Positions 11,049-22,600 of a stretch of 64,000 nucleotides of DNA are shown here, piece after piece (the first letter of the stretch is position 1; each line of letters opens with the position of its first letter). The stretch is from Isoetes taiwanensis (taxonomy: Eukaryota > Streptophyta > Lycopodiopsida > Isoetales > Isoetaceae): NCBI GenBank assembly GCA_021234155.1, contig JAJEKV010000036.1, positions 14,738,883-14,802,882 on the forward strand, read 5' to 3'. Both the position numbers and the translations under genes were made by a program. The notes under the pieces were generated by a model. The model saw only the letters and a list, made by a program, of their open reading frames with translations. It did not search any database and had not been told where the DNA came from.

Positions 11049-12396
11049 TTAGAAAACAGCATCATTGTCTCGTGTGCTACTACATCGTTTGATATCCATG
11101 AAGTAGAAGGATATAAGTCCATGAAATAGAGGTAACTTGCGGCCAGTGTGCTTTACCTTCTTATCATGCTCATTCCCATTCATGATAGACTGAGTTTTTG
11201 AATGCCCTGTTGTAAAAGGAATGGCATGATCATCTTTACCTATATCTTGCCTCGTCATGATCTCCTCCTTAATAGAATTGATTGTTTGATGGAAGTCGAT
11301 ATCTTTATCTTGCATGAAGCTGATGCACAAAGAAGCAAATGCATTAGGCAATGACCTGAGGAAGAAAAAAATAGTTAAGGCGACATTGAGATCCGGCGCT
11401 TCTCCAAAAAGCTTTAATTTGCTAGAAAGTGTGCTTCATGTGATCTAAGAACTCATCAAGACTTTCAATAGCACATATCCATCACCTCGAGATACAAATG
11501 CCCAATCATATAGGTCTTTTGGTCATGTTTACGAGGGCATTGCATTGCATGCACGCATGCATTGCACGCATGACGTACGCATTGCATGTACGCATTGTGC
11601 AAAGGGTGCAAAAAGCGGCAAAAAAGGTGCGTGGGAGGGAGGGAGACGACGATCGGACCTGACGGATCGACAGACGGCAGGCGGTGTAAGTCTTTAACAT
11701 CCACCTGAGATCAAATTGGCAAGGATCCAGATAAGAAAACGGGCATGGAAGCCAAAAAGTACAAAAAATAATAATGCTAATGGTAGTGATAATGGTAATT
11801 TTGTGCTAGAATTGTCTAGGTATAGCCAATTCAAAGATTGGAAGGCCATTAGTCTAGAATGATTGATGCGCCTCCTCTGTACATCACCCATTTCTTTTGC
11901 AGGCGGGTTGCGCTCACCTTGCATAGCTCCTCCTGACGGTTACACAATTGAAGAGGAAAAAGGTCCTCCTGTAAGGAGAAACTTGTACCCTTGAGATAAC
12001 TGCCATACTAAAGAACATGTTAGTGGCTGAGAGCATCTTGAAATTGAACCAAAGGATGTCAAGGATGATCAGGTCTTGTCGCTCCCAAATTGAGTAGCAA
12101 ATGAGAGCATGCCACAAATCGTGACTGTTCTCTTATTGGAACTCACCAAGGATAGAGTCAGCTAAAGACAGGTTGATAGCCATTGCCTTGCCATCTCGAT
12201 GTCGTCAAGCATGCAAGTCAGGACTGTTCTTGGCATCTGGTGCAGGTTCTTGGCCACTAACAATTTTGCAAACTCCTTCATCTTTGAGAATGAAGATCAT
12301 TCTACTTTTCCAATGCTGCAAACTTGTGGTGTCAAAGATTTGAATCGCACAATTGCCAAGGAAGGTAATTTGATTATAGCCTGCACAAGTGTCCAC
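11049..12396 (-). pseudogene. Decayed Ty1/copia gag relic, split by an insertion
   Basis: Minus strand. The 5' part (12396-12050) reads a gag-like order: WKSRMIFILKDEGV, then AINLSLADSIL, then DLWHALICYS, the W...M...L / A...I...L / A...W..L pattern of copia gag (UBN2 type), with stops in between. The 3' part (about 11480-11049) reads FGEAPDLNVAL, SLPNAFASLCISF and TINSIKEEIMTRQ, matching the LP..F..L and EE.....R features of the same domain. About 400 bp of unrelated sequence (11500-11914) separates the parts. Similarity is by pattern only. Confidence 0.5.
11740..11890. repeat. Dispersed repeat shared with 33840-33955
   Basis: Shares an ordered set of motifs with 33840-33955 in the same orientation: AATGCTAATGSTAGTG, TCTAGRYATAGCCA, GGATTGGAAGGCCATT and CTAGAATRATTG. 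It lies in the insertion that splits the gag relic. Family unknown; possibly part of a SINE or LINE. Confidence 0.7.
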
Positions 12397-12571
12397 TTTT
12401 TGGAACCTGCCAAAGTACCTACACTAGGCACTTCAGGATTGGGTATTGCCTTTTTATTCCTTACATCAAAACTAATCCAAAACTTCAAAATAGAAATCAA
12501 AAGCATGCTATTGTTCAAGGTTTAAGTAAAGACGACATTATTAGAGGTTAAAATGAATGCATCCAATTTAA

Positions 12572-12615
12572 CACTTATTAATGTAAAGAGATATATATCT
12601 CTACACTAATAAGTG
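12572..12615. repeat. 44-bp imperfect palindrome
   Basis: Arms CACTTATTAATGTA and TACACTAATAAGTG flank an AGAGATATATATCTC core. Immediately to the right, TAAGTGTAAAGAGATATATAT repeats part of the unit. It sits just before the start of recognisable LINE sequence. Confidence 0.75.
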
Positions 12616-12654
12616 TAAAGAGATATATATAATGCATTTTGTAAATTTAGAAGA

Positions 12655-15050
12655 TACAGAAGTTTGGACAAAATTCTTAATACAGGTACAATTTCTCTTA
12701 TCCCCAAGTGTAAAGAACCCAAGACCATTTCGGATTGGCATCCTATAACATTGCTCTCTATGGTGTATAAGATTTTTGCGAACCCTGGCAGAAAAGCTTT
12801 GTGTTGTTCTTGCCGAGTTGATGTCTTCAACCCAAATAGGATACTTGCCTGGAAGGTGTATTCTTGATAATGTTGTCACAGCATATGAATGCATGTATTG
12901 GTCAAGGCTAAATGCCCATCGCATTGTATATCTCAAACTTGACTTTGGAAGGCGTATGACAGCGTGGATTGGGATTTTTTAGAGAAGTGTTCATTGGCCT
13001 TAGGGTTTGGTATATCCATTCACAAGAGATTTCTGCAAGATCTACAGTACTCTTCCAGGGAGAGCCCCCTGCCATCTTTCTTGTTAGTAGAGAAGTTTGT
13101 CAAGGTTGCCCATTGGCTCCATTGCTTTTTACAATAGTGGCAGAGGTGCTTTGACAATTGTTCTCTAGTGCTACTAAGGATGATGTGATTAGGGGTCTAC
13201 CTATGGAGAATGGCTCTTAAGAAATTATTAATCAGTATGCAAATGATACCTTTCTATTCTTGATAGCAGAAGATGATATTTCCAAAATGCAAAGCTTCTA
13301 CTTGACACATTTTCCTTACCCTCTAGGGTTGGTCCATTGGCAAAAGTGTTCTACGTTGTGTGGACTCTAGATGAAGAAGTTCCACCATGTGTTCTTGCCT
13401 ACCCCTGGAAGGTATTGCCTCATGGAAAGGCAACCAAACTTCTTGATATCCCTATGGGTATTCATGTCTCAATTTCTGATGCTTGGGATGTCATAATAGA
13501 TGGGTTATATATGGAGGCATCTTTTTTGGTGAATACTGTTAAACTCTCTACGCCTAGAAGGATAACAATTGCTAAGCATGTCTTAAGCAACACGCATGTC
13601 TATATGGCTTTTGCAATTCTTCCTTCCCAATCAAAGTTTCAAGAGATTGTGGGTGTTATCAAAAACTTTATTTTGGGTGGAAATGAAGCAGGAGTTGTGG
13701 TAAAGATTGCATGGTCTAAGTGTATAAAACCTAAATTTCCTGGAGGTTTGGGCACGATAGATATCCATTTGCAAAGTAAGGCTATGATCTCAAAATTCAT
13801 TTGAAGGCTTCTCGTGGGTAAGGATGATTCTCCTGGGTTACGACTTATTCCACAGGTTCTTACCCACTTTATTCCTTTTGGTAAAGTCACACTTAAATAT
13901 GTACTTCCATGGGGTCTATTCTATGAATTGCGGCCTTATCATAATGCTTCTCCATTTTTAAAGGAATTGTTAGATCCCTGGCACACAGTCAGAACGTTAT
14001 TTCACATTAGTCCAACCGCTTGCGCTCAGTTGAATGCACCTAGTTGGTGGATCCCCCTGGCAGACAATGCACCACTTTGCTTTACAATGCACCCATTGAC
14101 TCAAGGACGTTGGAAAATGGCAGGAATCTTAACAATTACAGCATAGTATGACTCAAGCCAGCTGCTATCATGGGAGGCATTTCAGTTAAAGCTTTTGTTG
14201 GAGCGATGGGATAGAGCTCTTTGGCAAAACGTTGTTGACTATCTACAGCCTATTCTGTGATATTTTAATATGGATTTGTCATGAGGAGATTAAGGAGTGA
14301 AAACCTCTTGTGAATTCTATGTATACATTATTGTTTAATACTGATATTCCTCCTCCTTCTAATAAGTGGCCCCTTCAACTCCTTCCTCTTCAATGGCAAC
14401 AGATATGGCCTTGGGCATAGGATCAGCTACTTCATTTGAAAGTGACGGTTCTTTGGTGGCAGATTCTTCATAGATATCTTCAGGTTAATGTGCTTGTCCA
14501 TAAGTTTAACCCTACGTGCTTGTCCACAAGTTTAACCCTAGAATATCATATTAGTGTCCAGTATGCAAGCGTGAATATGAGACCATTGAGCATTGCTTTT
14601 TCATATGTGACCACCTCAGACAAGTATGGGATTGGTTGTTCTCTCTTTTTCAAGTTTCATTAATAAATTAACATTGCTCTTAGCAATTTACCCAAGTACT
14701 TGGACGGAGTTACAAAGCCATGCTTTTCATTTTGTAGCAAGATGGTTGCTTTGGACTATCTGGAGAAGACGAAGACTGGTAATCTTGAAAGGTTTGGATG
14801 TGGCAAATAACCGTATTCTTTAAGAAGCTCACGGTTACATTTCTAAGTCGTACCATTGTGCTTCACTTGCCCCTCAGAAGAGGCGATTGATCTTTGAGGA
14901 GTATTTGGATGTGCACTCTTATGCTTAGGCAGGTTGCTTTATTCGGTGGGTCTCCGCTTATCTACTGAGATTTTATTCATGTCCTTACACTTGTACTTTT
15001 ATTTGACTCTTCGATTAAATACAGTCTGGCGTCCTTCAAAAAAAAAAAAA
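12655..15050 (+). pseudogene. L1-like LINE, 5'-truncated and frameshifted, with poly(A) tail
   Basis: Plus strand. The order of pieces is that of an L1-type ORF2 from mid-RT: ISLIPKCKEPKTISDW, PITLLSMVYKIF, IGYLPGRCILDNVVTAYE, LKLDFG with an interrupted continuation, VCQGCPLAPLLF, and QYANDTF in place of the usual YADD box (second D position shifted and the first lost to N). Then IPMGIHVSISDAW, FILGGNEAGVV and PKFPGGLGTIDIH follow. A C-terminal zinc-finger motif (CPVCKREYETIEHCFFIC, about 14542-14595) ends in VWDWLFSLF. At 15038-15050 there is a 13-A run, taken as the poly(A) tail. Many frameshifts and stops show it is dead. The endonuclease part is missing. Confidence 0.92.
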
Positions 15051-17934
15051 GCACCATCAGCCCATGTCCCGCATGTTAGATTCATCATCATTTTCATGAT
15101 AGCATAGCATATCTGCAACATAGCCAGGACTAGCATATACATGTGCATAACCATACAATGCTAGCGCATATCATCATACAAGAACCATACAAGCTTATGC
15201 TATTCTTATGTGATAATAGCATCATGAATATGTATTTTAAATGCAAAGGTATAACTTTCGTGAAATTTTCAAGTACAAGATCCAAGAGACCACATATATC
15301 AGCATATCCATGCAGTATTCGTTCAAGTAGTACCAGAACTATAAATATACCATCAATTGTCTCTATAGATATGTGATTCTTACATACAAGAAAGCAGTAA
15401 AAGTATTAGGATGTGTCATCTAAACATTTACATGTCTTGATCTTAAGATCTTGAACATGTTGCTGCCCTTCTATCATAAATTAGAATTCTGAATCTGGCA
15501 CTTCACATGTTATAATACTTTCTTTCACCTTAATCCAGGTCTGTACCATATTCCCATGTTCCAATCATAAAACTATGTCACCAAGAACATTGCTATTCTA
15601 GTCTAAAAGCATCTCTTTTTCTAGTATACATCCAACATGGCTTACGTAATCTTTCAATTTACCACGATCTAGATGTCTACTATCATTGTCCACTTTCACA
15701 AGACATTATATGATCACTTTGTTCTGCGTAGCACTTTTTCGTGCCCTTGACAATTCGAAGGGGTCCTCGGGTCCTTCAAACACTATATTAACCATAGTCT
15801 CAGGTGAGCTTTCGGACCAAAATATCACAAAATTTTAACGTCCCAAATAGGGTCATGTGCATGGATCATGACATTTTCTTATATATTAACATTTGTTTGT
15901 CGTCTACGCTAGATAACCATCTTGCAAACTAGAATTATACATAAGTCAAATGCTATCCAAGCATACTTAGCCTTAATTTAAATCTAGCCACTGTTGTGAC
16001 TTATATCCAAGTAACCTATATGAAATCATTTCAATAGACATAAATCGCCCAACATAAGAAACATTGTACCTCAGAATCACAAAAACTTGCTTCTATTGTC
16101 CACACAAACAACTCTCCTTGGCAACTTGCAACACATTGTGCACTATTTAATCTAAAAAGGACTAGATCATCTACCAATTGCAGAGACTAGTAGCAAATAA
16201 AAAAATAGCATACCTTACATCATCATGGCACACTATTCATGCCCGCATGAGGACATTCCTCTCTTGACATCCTTCATGTTTTCAACATCTTTCAATAAAG
16301 CATGGCTCCTTGATCTTGCTAGGGTTTCTAACATTTATAATAGGAAAAATCAACCAACACTAGGATGTCATCCATCACATTTCCATATCTGATAGATCCG
16401 TCGAATCTCCTAGGTCATCATCCCTACACGATCTGAAGGAATATCATTAGCATCACCAACCAACACAGCTTGAATCCATAATCCAACTAATACCCACTGA
16501 TCTAACCATGCTCTAATACCAACTATGACGGGCCTATCACGTTAGCCCTTTAGGTAACCCAAGATCCCATCAAGACTTGCATGAGATAATGACTAGTTGG
16601 TATACATGAGTTGAGTACATCTTGGCAAAGAAGTTAATCTTTATAACCCACTTAAACCTTAACACGAATGATAGTCCACAAAGGTATATAACACGTAAAA
16701 TGTGTGCAATTCTTAAACCACAACTCCACATTCCTAAAGGTCTTGCCAAATGCTTAGAAAGATCCCTTAGCCTTCTAACTCAGTTGTGGCACTCAAACGG
16801 ATGAAGGGAATGACAAGAAGCAAACACACTTGTGAATAAGTATTTAACTCATATATATTCGAAGCTAAAACCAACCTGCTTATCCCCATTAGAGTTTCCA
16901 AGGTGAAAAATTAGAGCGTTCAGTGTGAGGAACTGAGCTGACACTTCTGAATCTAGCTGCATATTTTACCTGGTACTTTATTTTCCTTACTTCAACATCT
17001 GCATAGCTGCATCTACTTTTGCCCTGGATATGCTCAGAAAGCGTGATACCCTAAGCTTCGTCCAATATCTCTGCGTTCACTGCATCCCGAAAGGTGTCTC
17101 TTCCTCATTGTTGTGAGCATAGCAAATGCAAGAAAATTACCGATGATAGCAAGTTTAGTCCAGCCAGAGGAATATCCGGATCTATATCGGCATATACCTA
17201 GAATATTTTACATATCAACATGACAAGAAATGGGGACATTGGTAAAGATAATATATATTACTTATGCAATCAAAGTCCAAAGTTTGTTTATTACCAATCT
17301 AAAGTTCCTCTTCAACAAAGGGAACATATCGGCAACCACATTACTTGGTGTTGGAAATGAACTTCTTAATTGAGCAGATTGACGTGTTGAGAACAGAATC
17401 AAGAATTGAGTGCTTAAAATAATGCATTCTACCATTAAGTTGTTGCAACTATTGCATCTCTCTAAACCATATCTCTGAAAATCATTTACATGTGCAATTG
17501 GAATCGTCTCTAATCATGCGAATGTGAGAACCAGTATGCTTGATCATTGAGTGCTCAACTCCCGCTATAGTGGACTAAGTACTTAGCCACATGATCAAAT
17601 GAGTTGAAGTTTAGTGTTGAGATTATCATGCTGAATGGGAACGTAATAGTGCATAAAAGAAGGAACCAATTTTGAGAACTTGAATACATATTCAATGAGA
17701 TATAAGTGTTATGGAAGTTATCAACTTGAACCGATTGGAATAAGTATGATATGGCCTTCGATGGTCTTAATGTAGCTGATCTGGTGTACAACATAAAATG
17801 ACCTTCAACTGTTGGAACTGTGTTTGTCAACATCAAAGTGGTACTTGCAAACCAAAGTGTTACTTGCAATCAACTGGCAACCTAGGTTTATATTGATGCT
17901 GGCTAAGGAGATTGCATTGAGGTTTTGAAGTCCA
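15051..17934. other. Gene-free stretch with a possible LTR-element primer site
   Basis: No coding region recognised. At 16510-16521 the minus strand reads TGGTATTAGAGC, one base from the initiator-methionine tRNA primer-binding site used by many plant LTR elements. The bases just before it on that strand end GTCA, compatible with an LTR 3' end. Internal coding sequence would then lie at 15.05-16.5 kb on the minus strand, but I could not recognise any. Confidence 0.35.
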
Positions 17935-18345
17935 GAAGTGCTAATATCGGTTTAGTAAGAAGCAGCATTGTATTGCCTTATTTGGACTGAAGTTGAGTAT
18001 GAGTATGTTTTTGCCTCTCTTGCAAGTTGAGAATTGGTCTGGTTACATCTATTGATGGAATTATTTCAACAAGTTTAGCATGGATCCACCATCTTATATT
18101 GTGATACTAACAATGCTACTACCCTAAATCTAAGCATATGACATTGCATTATCATTACATGAAGTTGGAGGTGAAGACACATGTTTTGTGATATTGTCCA
18201 TTGAGCTCGATGGTTGCGGATATTTTATTAAAGGTTTGGCAGAGTCAAAACACACTATACATAAGCATATGATATGCATATAAAAGAGGTGTCCAGATTT
18301 TCTTTTAACTTCCACAAAGGTATCTTTTAATCGGGCATGGGACCA
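17935..18345 (+). pseudogene. Ty1/copia RNase H / 3' pol relic
   Basis: Plus strand, in shifting frames: TEVEYEYVFASLAS then ELVWLHLLMEL, then LYCDTNNATTL, KSKHMTLHYHYMKLEV and finally YCPLSS..VADILLK. This is the conserved order at the end of copia polyproteins (T.AEY, E..WL, CDN, KH..H.H, ADI.TK). In-frame stops and frameshifts occur throughout. The preceding RT is not recognisable. Confidence 0.82.
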
Positions 18346-19631
18346 AGGCTACAAGAAAGTGTTTGTAGAACATCCTTTCGTCATTTTTTATAAATGATTT
18401 GAAAGAACAAGAAGCAACTTCTATGTCATGCTAGAAAACATTTACGAAAGAAATTTATCAGATATGATGTGATAGACTGAAATTGCAAGGAAGGTGGTGA
18501 GGATGCTTTGCTTGCCTCTCGCTTGATATGAAGAGCAGCTTTCCATATAGAAATTCTCCATATAAAGCTCATATTGTATCTCAAAATCAATAAGCATGCC
18601 TTTCATTGTGGGATTATAGTTGTTCGTATTCATTGTACTTGCTTGTTTGATGTGCAAAGAAGGGGATTGTATTCAAATTCAAGTTTGAATATAGATCAAT
18701 TTGCAAGTTAAGTATAGATCAAAGAGAGCCATAAATTGAAAGTGAACAGTCCCATGCATTTTGGCAAATGACATATTTTATTAAATGGCCCGACTATGAT
18801 GCCATTTCATGTTTACTCACAAGCACTGCTTTAGAACACCAATGATGAGTGCATGATATAGGCTTGCAACTATGGAGCCAACGCATTAGGTTACTGGCCA
18901 ATTCATAATTATGAAAATATGGGGTAAAAAATATGGCGTCTAACATGGAGGTACCCATAAAATGAGAGCCAAAGAGATTGATAATAGGTGATATCTCTAT
19001 AGCGGTCTGTCATATCTTCAATCCAGCCCATTCACTATAACAAACCCAATAGATTGAGAGGATGCAAAGGACATGATTTTCCAAGAAGAATGAACTATTA
19101 TTGCTGTATTGTGCAAATATAGTTCACCACCTGGTTTCTGCTAGGATTAACAAACGCAATAGACAGAGGATACAAAGGGCGTGATTTTTCAAGAAGAATG
19201 CATTACTGTTGCTGTATTCTGCCCATATACTATATGTCTTGAAGTGTTTAGGTAAGCAAGCAAAGTCAGCCGTTAATAGAAAATGCTGGTCTAGGAACAG
19301 CTAAAACTAGTGTTTTATGCATGCATGTGAATGCAGCATAGGTTACATATGTTCAGTGACTGGTTACTAAACCGAGCAAGACACCAATGAGCAATAGTAA
19401 AGTGCCCATTTTCATGAATCATGACAGCAACAAGTTAGTTTTAAGGACTGCAACCCTTTGTCAAAATTACACATTATATTGCTATTTATAGACCTCAAGA
19501 CTTCAATATCCCGCATTGCATTTTTTTTACCAAAAAAAAGACAATGTACATGAAATCGCAACCCATTACCCAATACGGGAAAAAAGTGATAAAAATCCCT
19601 AATTTTCCCCTCCTTTTCTCTATGTACCATG
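18346..19631. other. No gene recognised
   Basis: Includes an imperfect duplication: CAAGAAGAATGAACTATTATTGCTGTATT near 19081 and CAAGAAGAATGCATTACTGTTGCTGTATT near 19189, each preceded by an AACRCAATAGAY motif. Part may be 3' flank or UTR of MAD1. Confidence 0.4.
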
Positions 19632-22600
19632 TCATGAAATTGTGGTTCTATTGAAAAGTTCCAAGGTCAAGTTTGCAACAAAGGCAGGAATAGATTTAAA
19701 ACCTCGAAGGAACGTAGCAACCTGACAAAAAAGAAAACTGATGTAAACAGGGATCTCCTTCCATTATATTTCAGATTAAATTGGATAAAAATACCTGTCT
19801 CGCAATTTCAGGAGTAGATGTGTAGTCGTTTGCCTTCACAGAGACCAGAATACCATTAGACAAAACTTATCTGCCATTAAATCTTTTAAGACAAGCTAAC
19901 TACCAGCAAATCTATCCGTCCTTTTGCATTGTTGTCCAATGTGTACTGAAATTCTAGCACTTCATGTTGCGATTCTTTTGAATATATTGATTTCAGAGTA
20001 ATAATTGTAACAGGCATATCAGGTTTTTCATCCATTAATATCTGCATGCAAACAAATTGAAGAATGAGTGACAGATAAACAAGGAAACACCTCAAGACTT
20101 CAAGTCCCATAAACATGATGCAAAAATGAATTAGCATACTCAGAAGACAGAAAAATCCATAGTGTCAATCTAGAGCATAAGTGAGAACCATTAGAAAAAG
20201 CAGTACCTCAAAACCAAAAATTAGACTACATGCCTTTCGAAAGGTCATAGCTTTATCTGCAAAAACTTGCACCAGCCTGAAAATGCAGGTTACAACATCT
20301 CTGTCCAGGAAGGGATTTTATTTCAAGATAATTCAGGATATACTACCTGCTCTCTCGCTTTTTCAACGTTGCACTCTCCTGCTCCAGAACTGCAACCTTT
20401 TTCGTAAGATTAGCAATCTCATTGTCATATTTGTCTGCGAGTAAAGTATTAGTGTTTTACTTGACAAAATAACATTTAGGAAAAAGCAGCAGAATGAAAA
20501 GTAACCCCCATCTAGACAGCCAGCATACCAGAGCCTGCCTGAGAAATTTCTACTTTAGACTCGTTGCTGCTATCATGTCCAAGGGTTTGACGGAGTCGAA
20601 GCACTCTTGTAGTAGAAGGGTTGAATTCACCACATCCTAGCTGTAAAGGTACCATGTAACATCACATACTTAAGGCAGAATAATTGGTTATGAACAACCG
20701 CATGACAGACAAATGCACAGGTTTCGCCTTTCAAACGAAGTTCCTTGCTACTGCTCTCTAGAGATGATACTGACTCAACAGAAACGTAGTTTAAAGGAGA
20801 CACCCTGCAACAAGCTGAATTTCCAACCAGACTCTCACATGCAGCTCTCAAACAACCATCCCACTCTGCAGCAGAAAGGTTGCTTTCTGGATCTTGAACA
20901 TGACGTATCAAGTTCATGAAAGTCAGTATAAACTTTTTAGAAAAGTTTTTGATGGCATTTTGACATGGTTGCAACTAAGGTAATAAAAGTATGCATTTCG
21001 AAGAGGAAGACATGCTATGGCATCTAGACTGCATATCTATGCTTCAATTGAACTGATGCCAGACTAGTACCTTTTTCTCCAATATGCCAATCTCATGCCG
21101 AAGTTGAGAACCCTCTCGATCCAGAGATACAATCTTTGCCTCCGCCTTCTTAAGCTCTAGTTCAAGCCTTTCTGTGTTATTACGTTGCTCTTTTAGAAGA
21201 CAAACTTTAGTTTCCAGTTCCATTTCTGTGTTTCTTAGGGTTTGTTGGGACTCTATTAATGACAGCTCCAATTCCTGCATTAGCCATCATGTTTGCTACA
21301 GAATAGACCAGTATGCTTCAACTTAAAATTCTCTAGAACAAAAATGCTAAAACGTTCACCTCTATACGTTTCAATTTTGACTTTTCTGGTGTGCATGGCA
21401 CTTCTGAACCATCAGCCAAAGGTTTTGCATGTAATAGCATAGATTCTTCCATATCATAGGAGGCAATAACAGCCTTTAAACCATCCCTTTCTTTAGCTAA
21501 CAAGGATATCTGTGAATATGCAAGGGGAAGCATTAATCACAATATATAGAAAATGACCCTAGGTAATCTCCAAGCAATACACCTGACGTTCAAGGCGGTG
21601 CACATGATCCTCTGCATCAGCAGTGGCAGCCTTAGCAGCAGCAGCAATAGCATTAGCCTCGACCTTTTGCAAATCAGATTTCTCAAGCAATGATTGTAGC
21701 TCCTCTAACTTGGCACTTAACTCCCCAATCCTTGCATGTGCACCCATTGTTTCCCTGTATAACAAAACATCATTAAATGCTTTTCTGTTGGGGAGAAAGC
21801 CGCATTACTAGAATGGTTTTGACTAAGCAGTACGATGTCAATCAATAGTGAAAACTAATAGGCTAAGACTTATGCTAGTGCTATGTCATTCAAGAGAAAA
21901 GACTAATAGGCTAAAATATTATGCAATTGTCCCATATGGCATTCTGCAAGGTTTTGGCTTCCTAAACAGCTATAGTAAACTAGCTACAGTGTTACACACC
22001 TCAAAAGAGGCCAAGTCTGGCTACCATGGACCCCTGGTTACCCACTCCTTGAGTTCCTTGGGCTTCCAATGTCAAACTTGAATTGATCCCATGGTTCAAC
22101 GCTGCAACATAGTGGGGTTGCAAATCATCTCCGGAATGATTCTAGCTTGTGCCCATGTCACAACCTTATAATGAATGTGCATTACCCAATCCGTTCTCCA
22201 AGCTTCGGGATTGAGAACCACAATTCCTAACATCGTTGGAGCTTCTTAACCCTAAAGGGTTGCATATGCTGCCTACCGCAACCTTAAATCCGTCTCTGGA
22301 ATCCAACCCAAGCGACCACCATTTTGGTAGCCAAGGTGGTGTGTGCCTCCTTCAAGAGCCATGATCCCTTATATAGTGCACATAATCTGAGTGGCACTGC
22401 GACTTAACTAAATGGCTACATACACCTCACTAGCACCTACACCACCCCATAGTAGGTGTTATATGGCTCCTGATCCATGGACGTCCCTTAGGGCCTAGCA
22501 TATGTATGCGACATGCCCAACCCCCAATACTAATACTGTAACATACAGGAGAATTACTAATAGCCCGTTGATGTTTGCATACATCCAGCTTTTCAACTCA

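Noticed and set aside
12199-12525. 108-codon plus-strand ORF
   Set aside because: The opposite strand carries the copia gag relic across most of this interval, which explains it better.
20627-20974. 115-codon minus-strand ORF between MAD1 exons 10 and 11
   Set aside because: MAD1 exons 10 and 11 join directly in frame and match the family without it. No convincing splice pair frames it; at most a retained-intron product.
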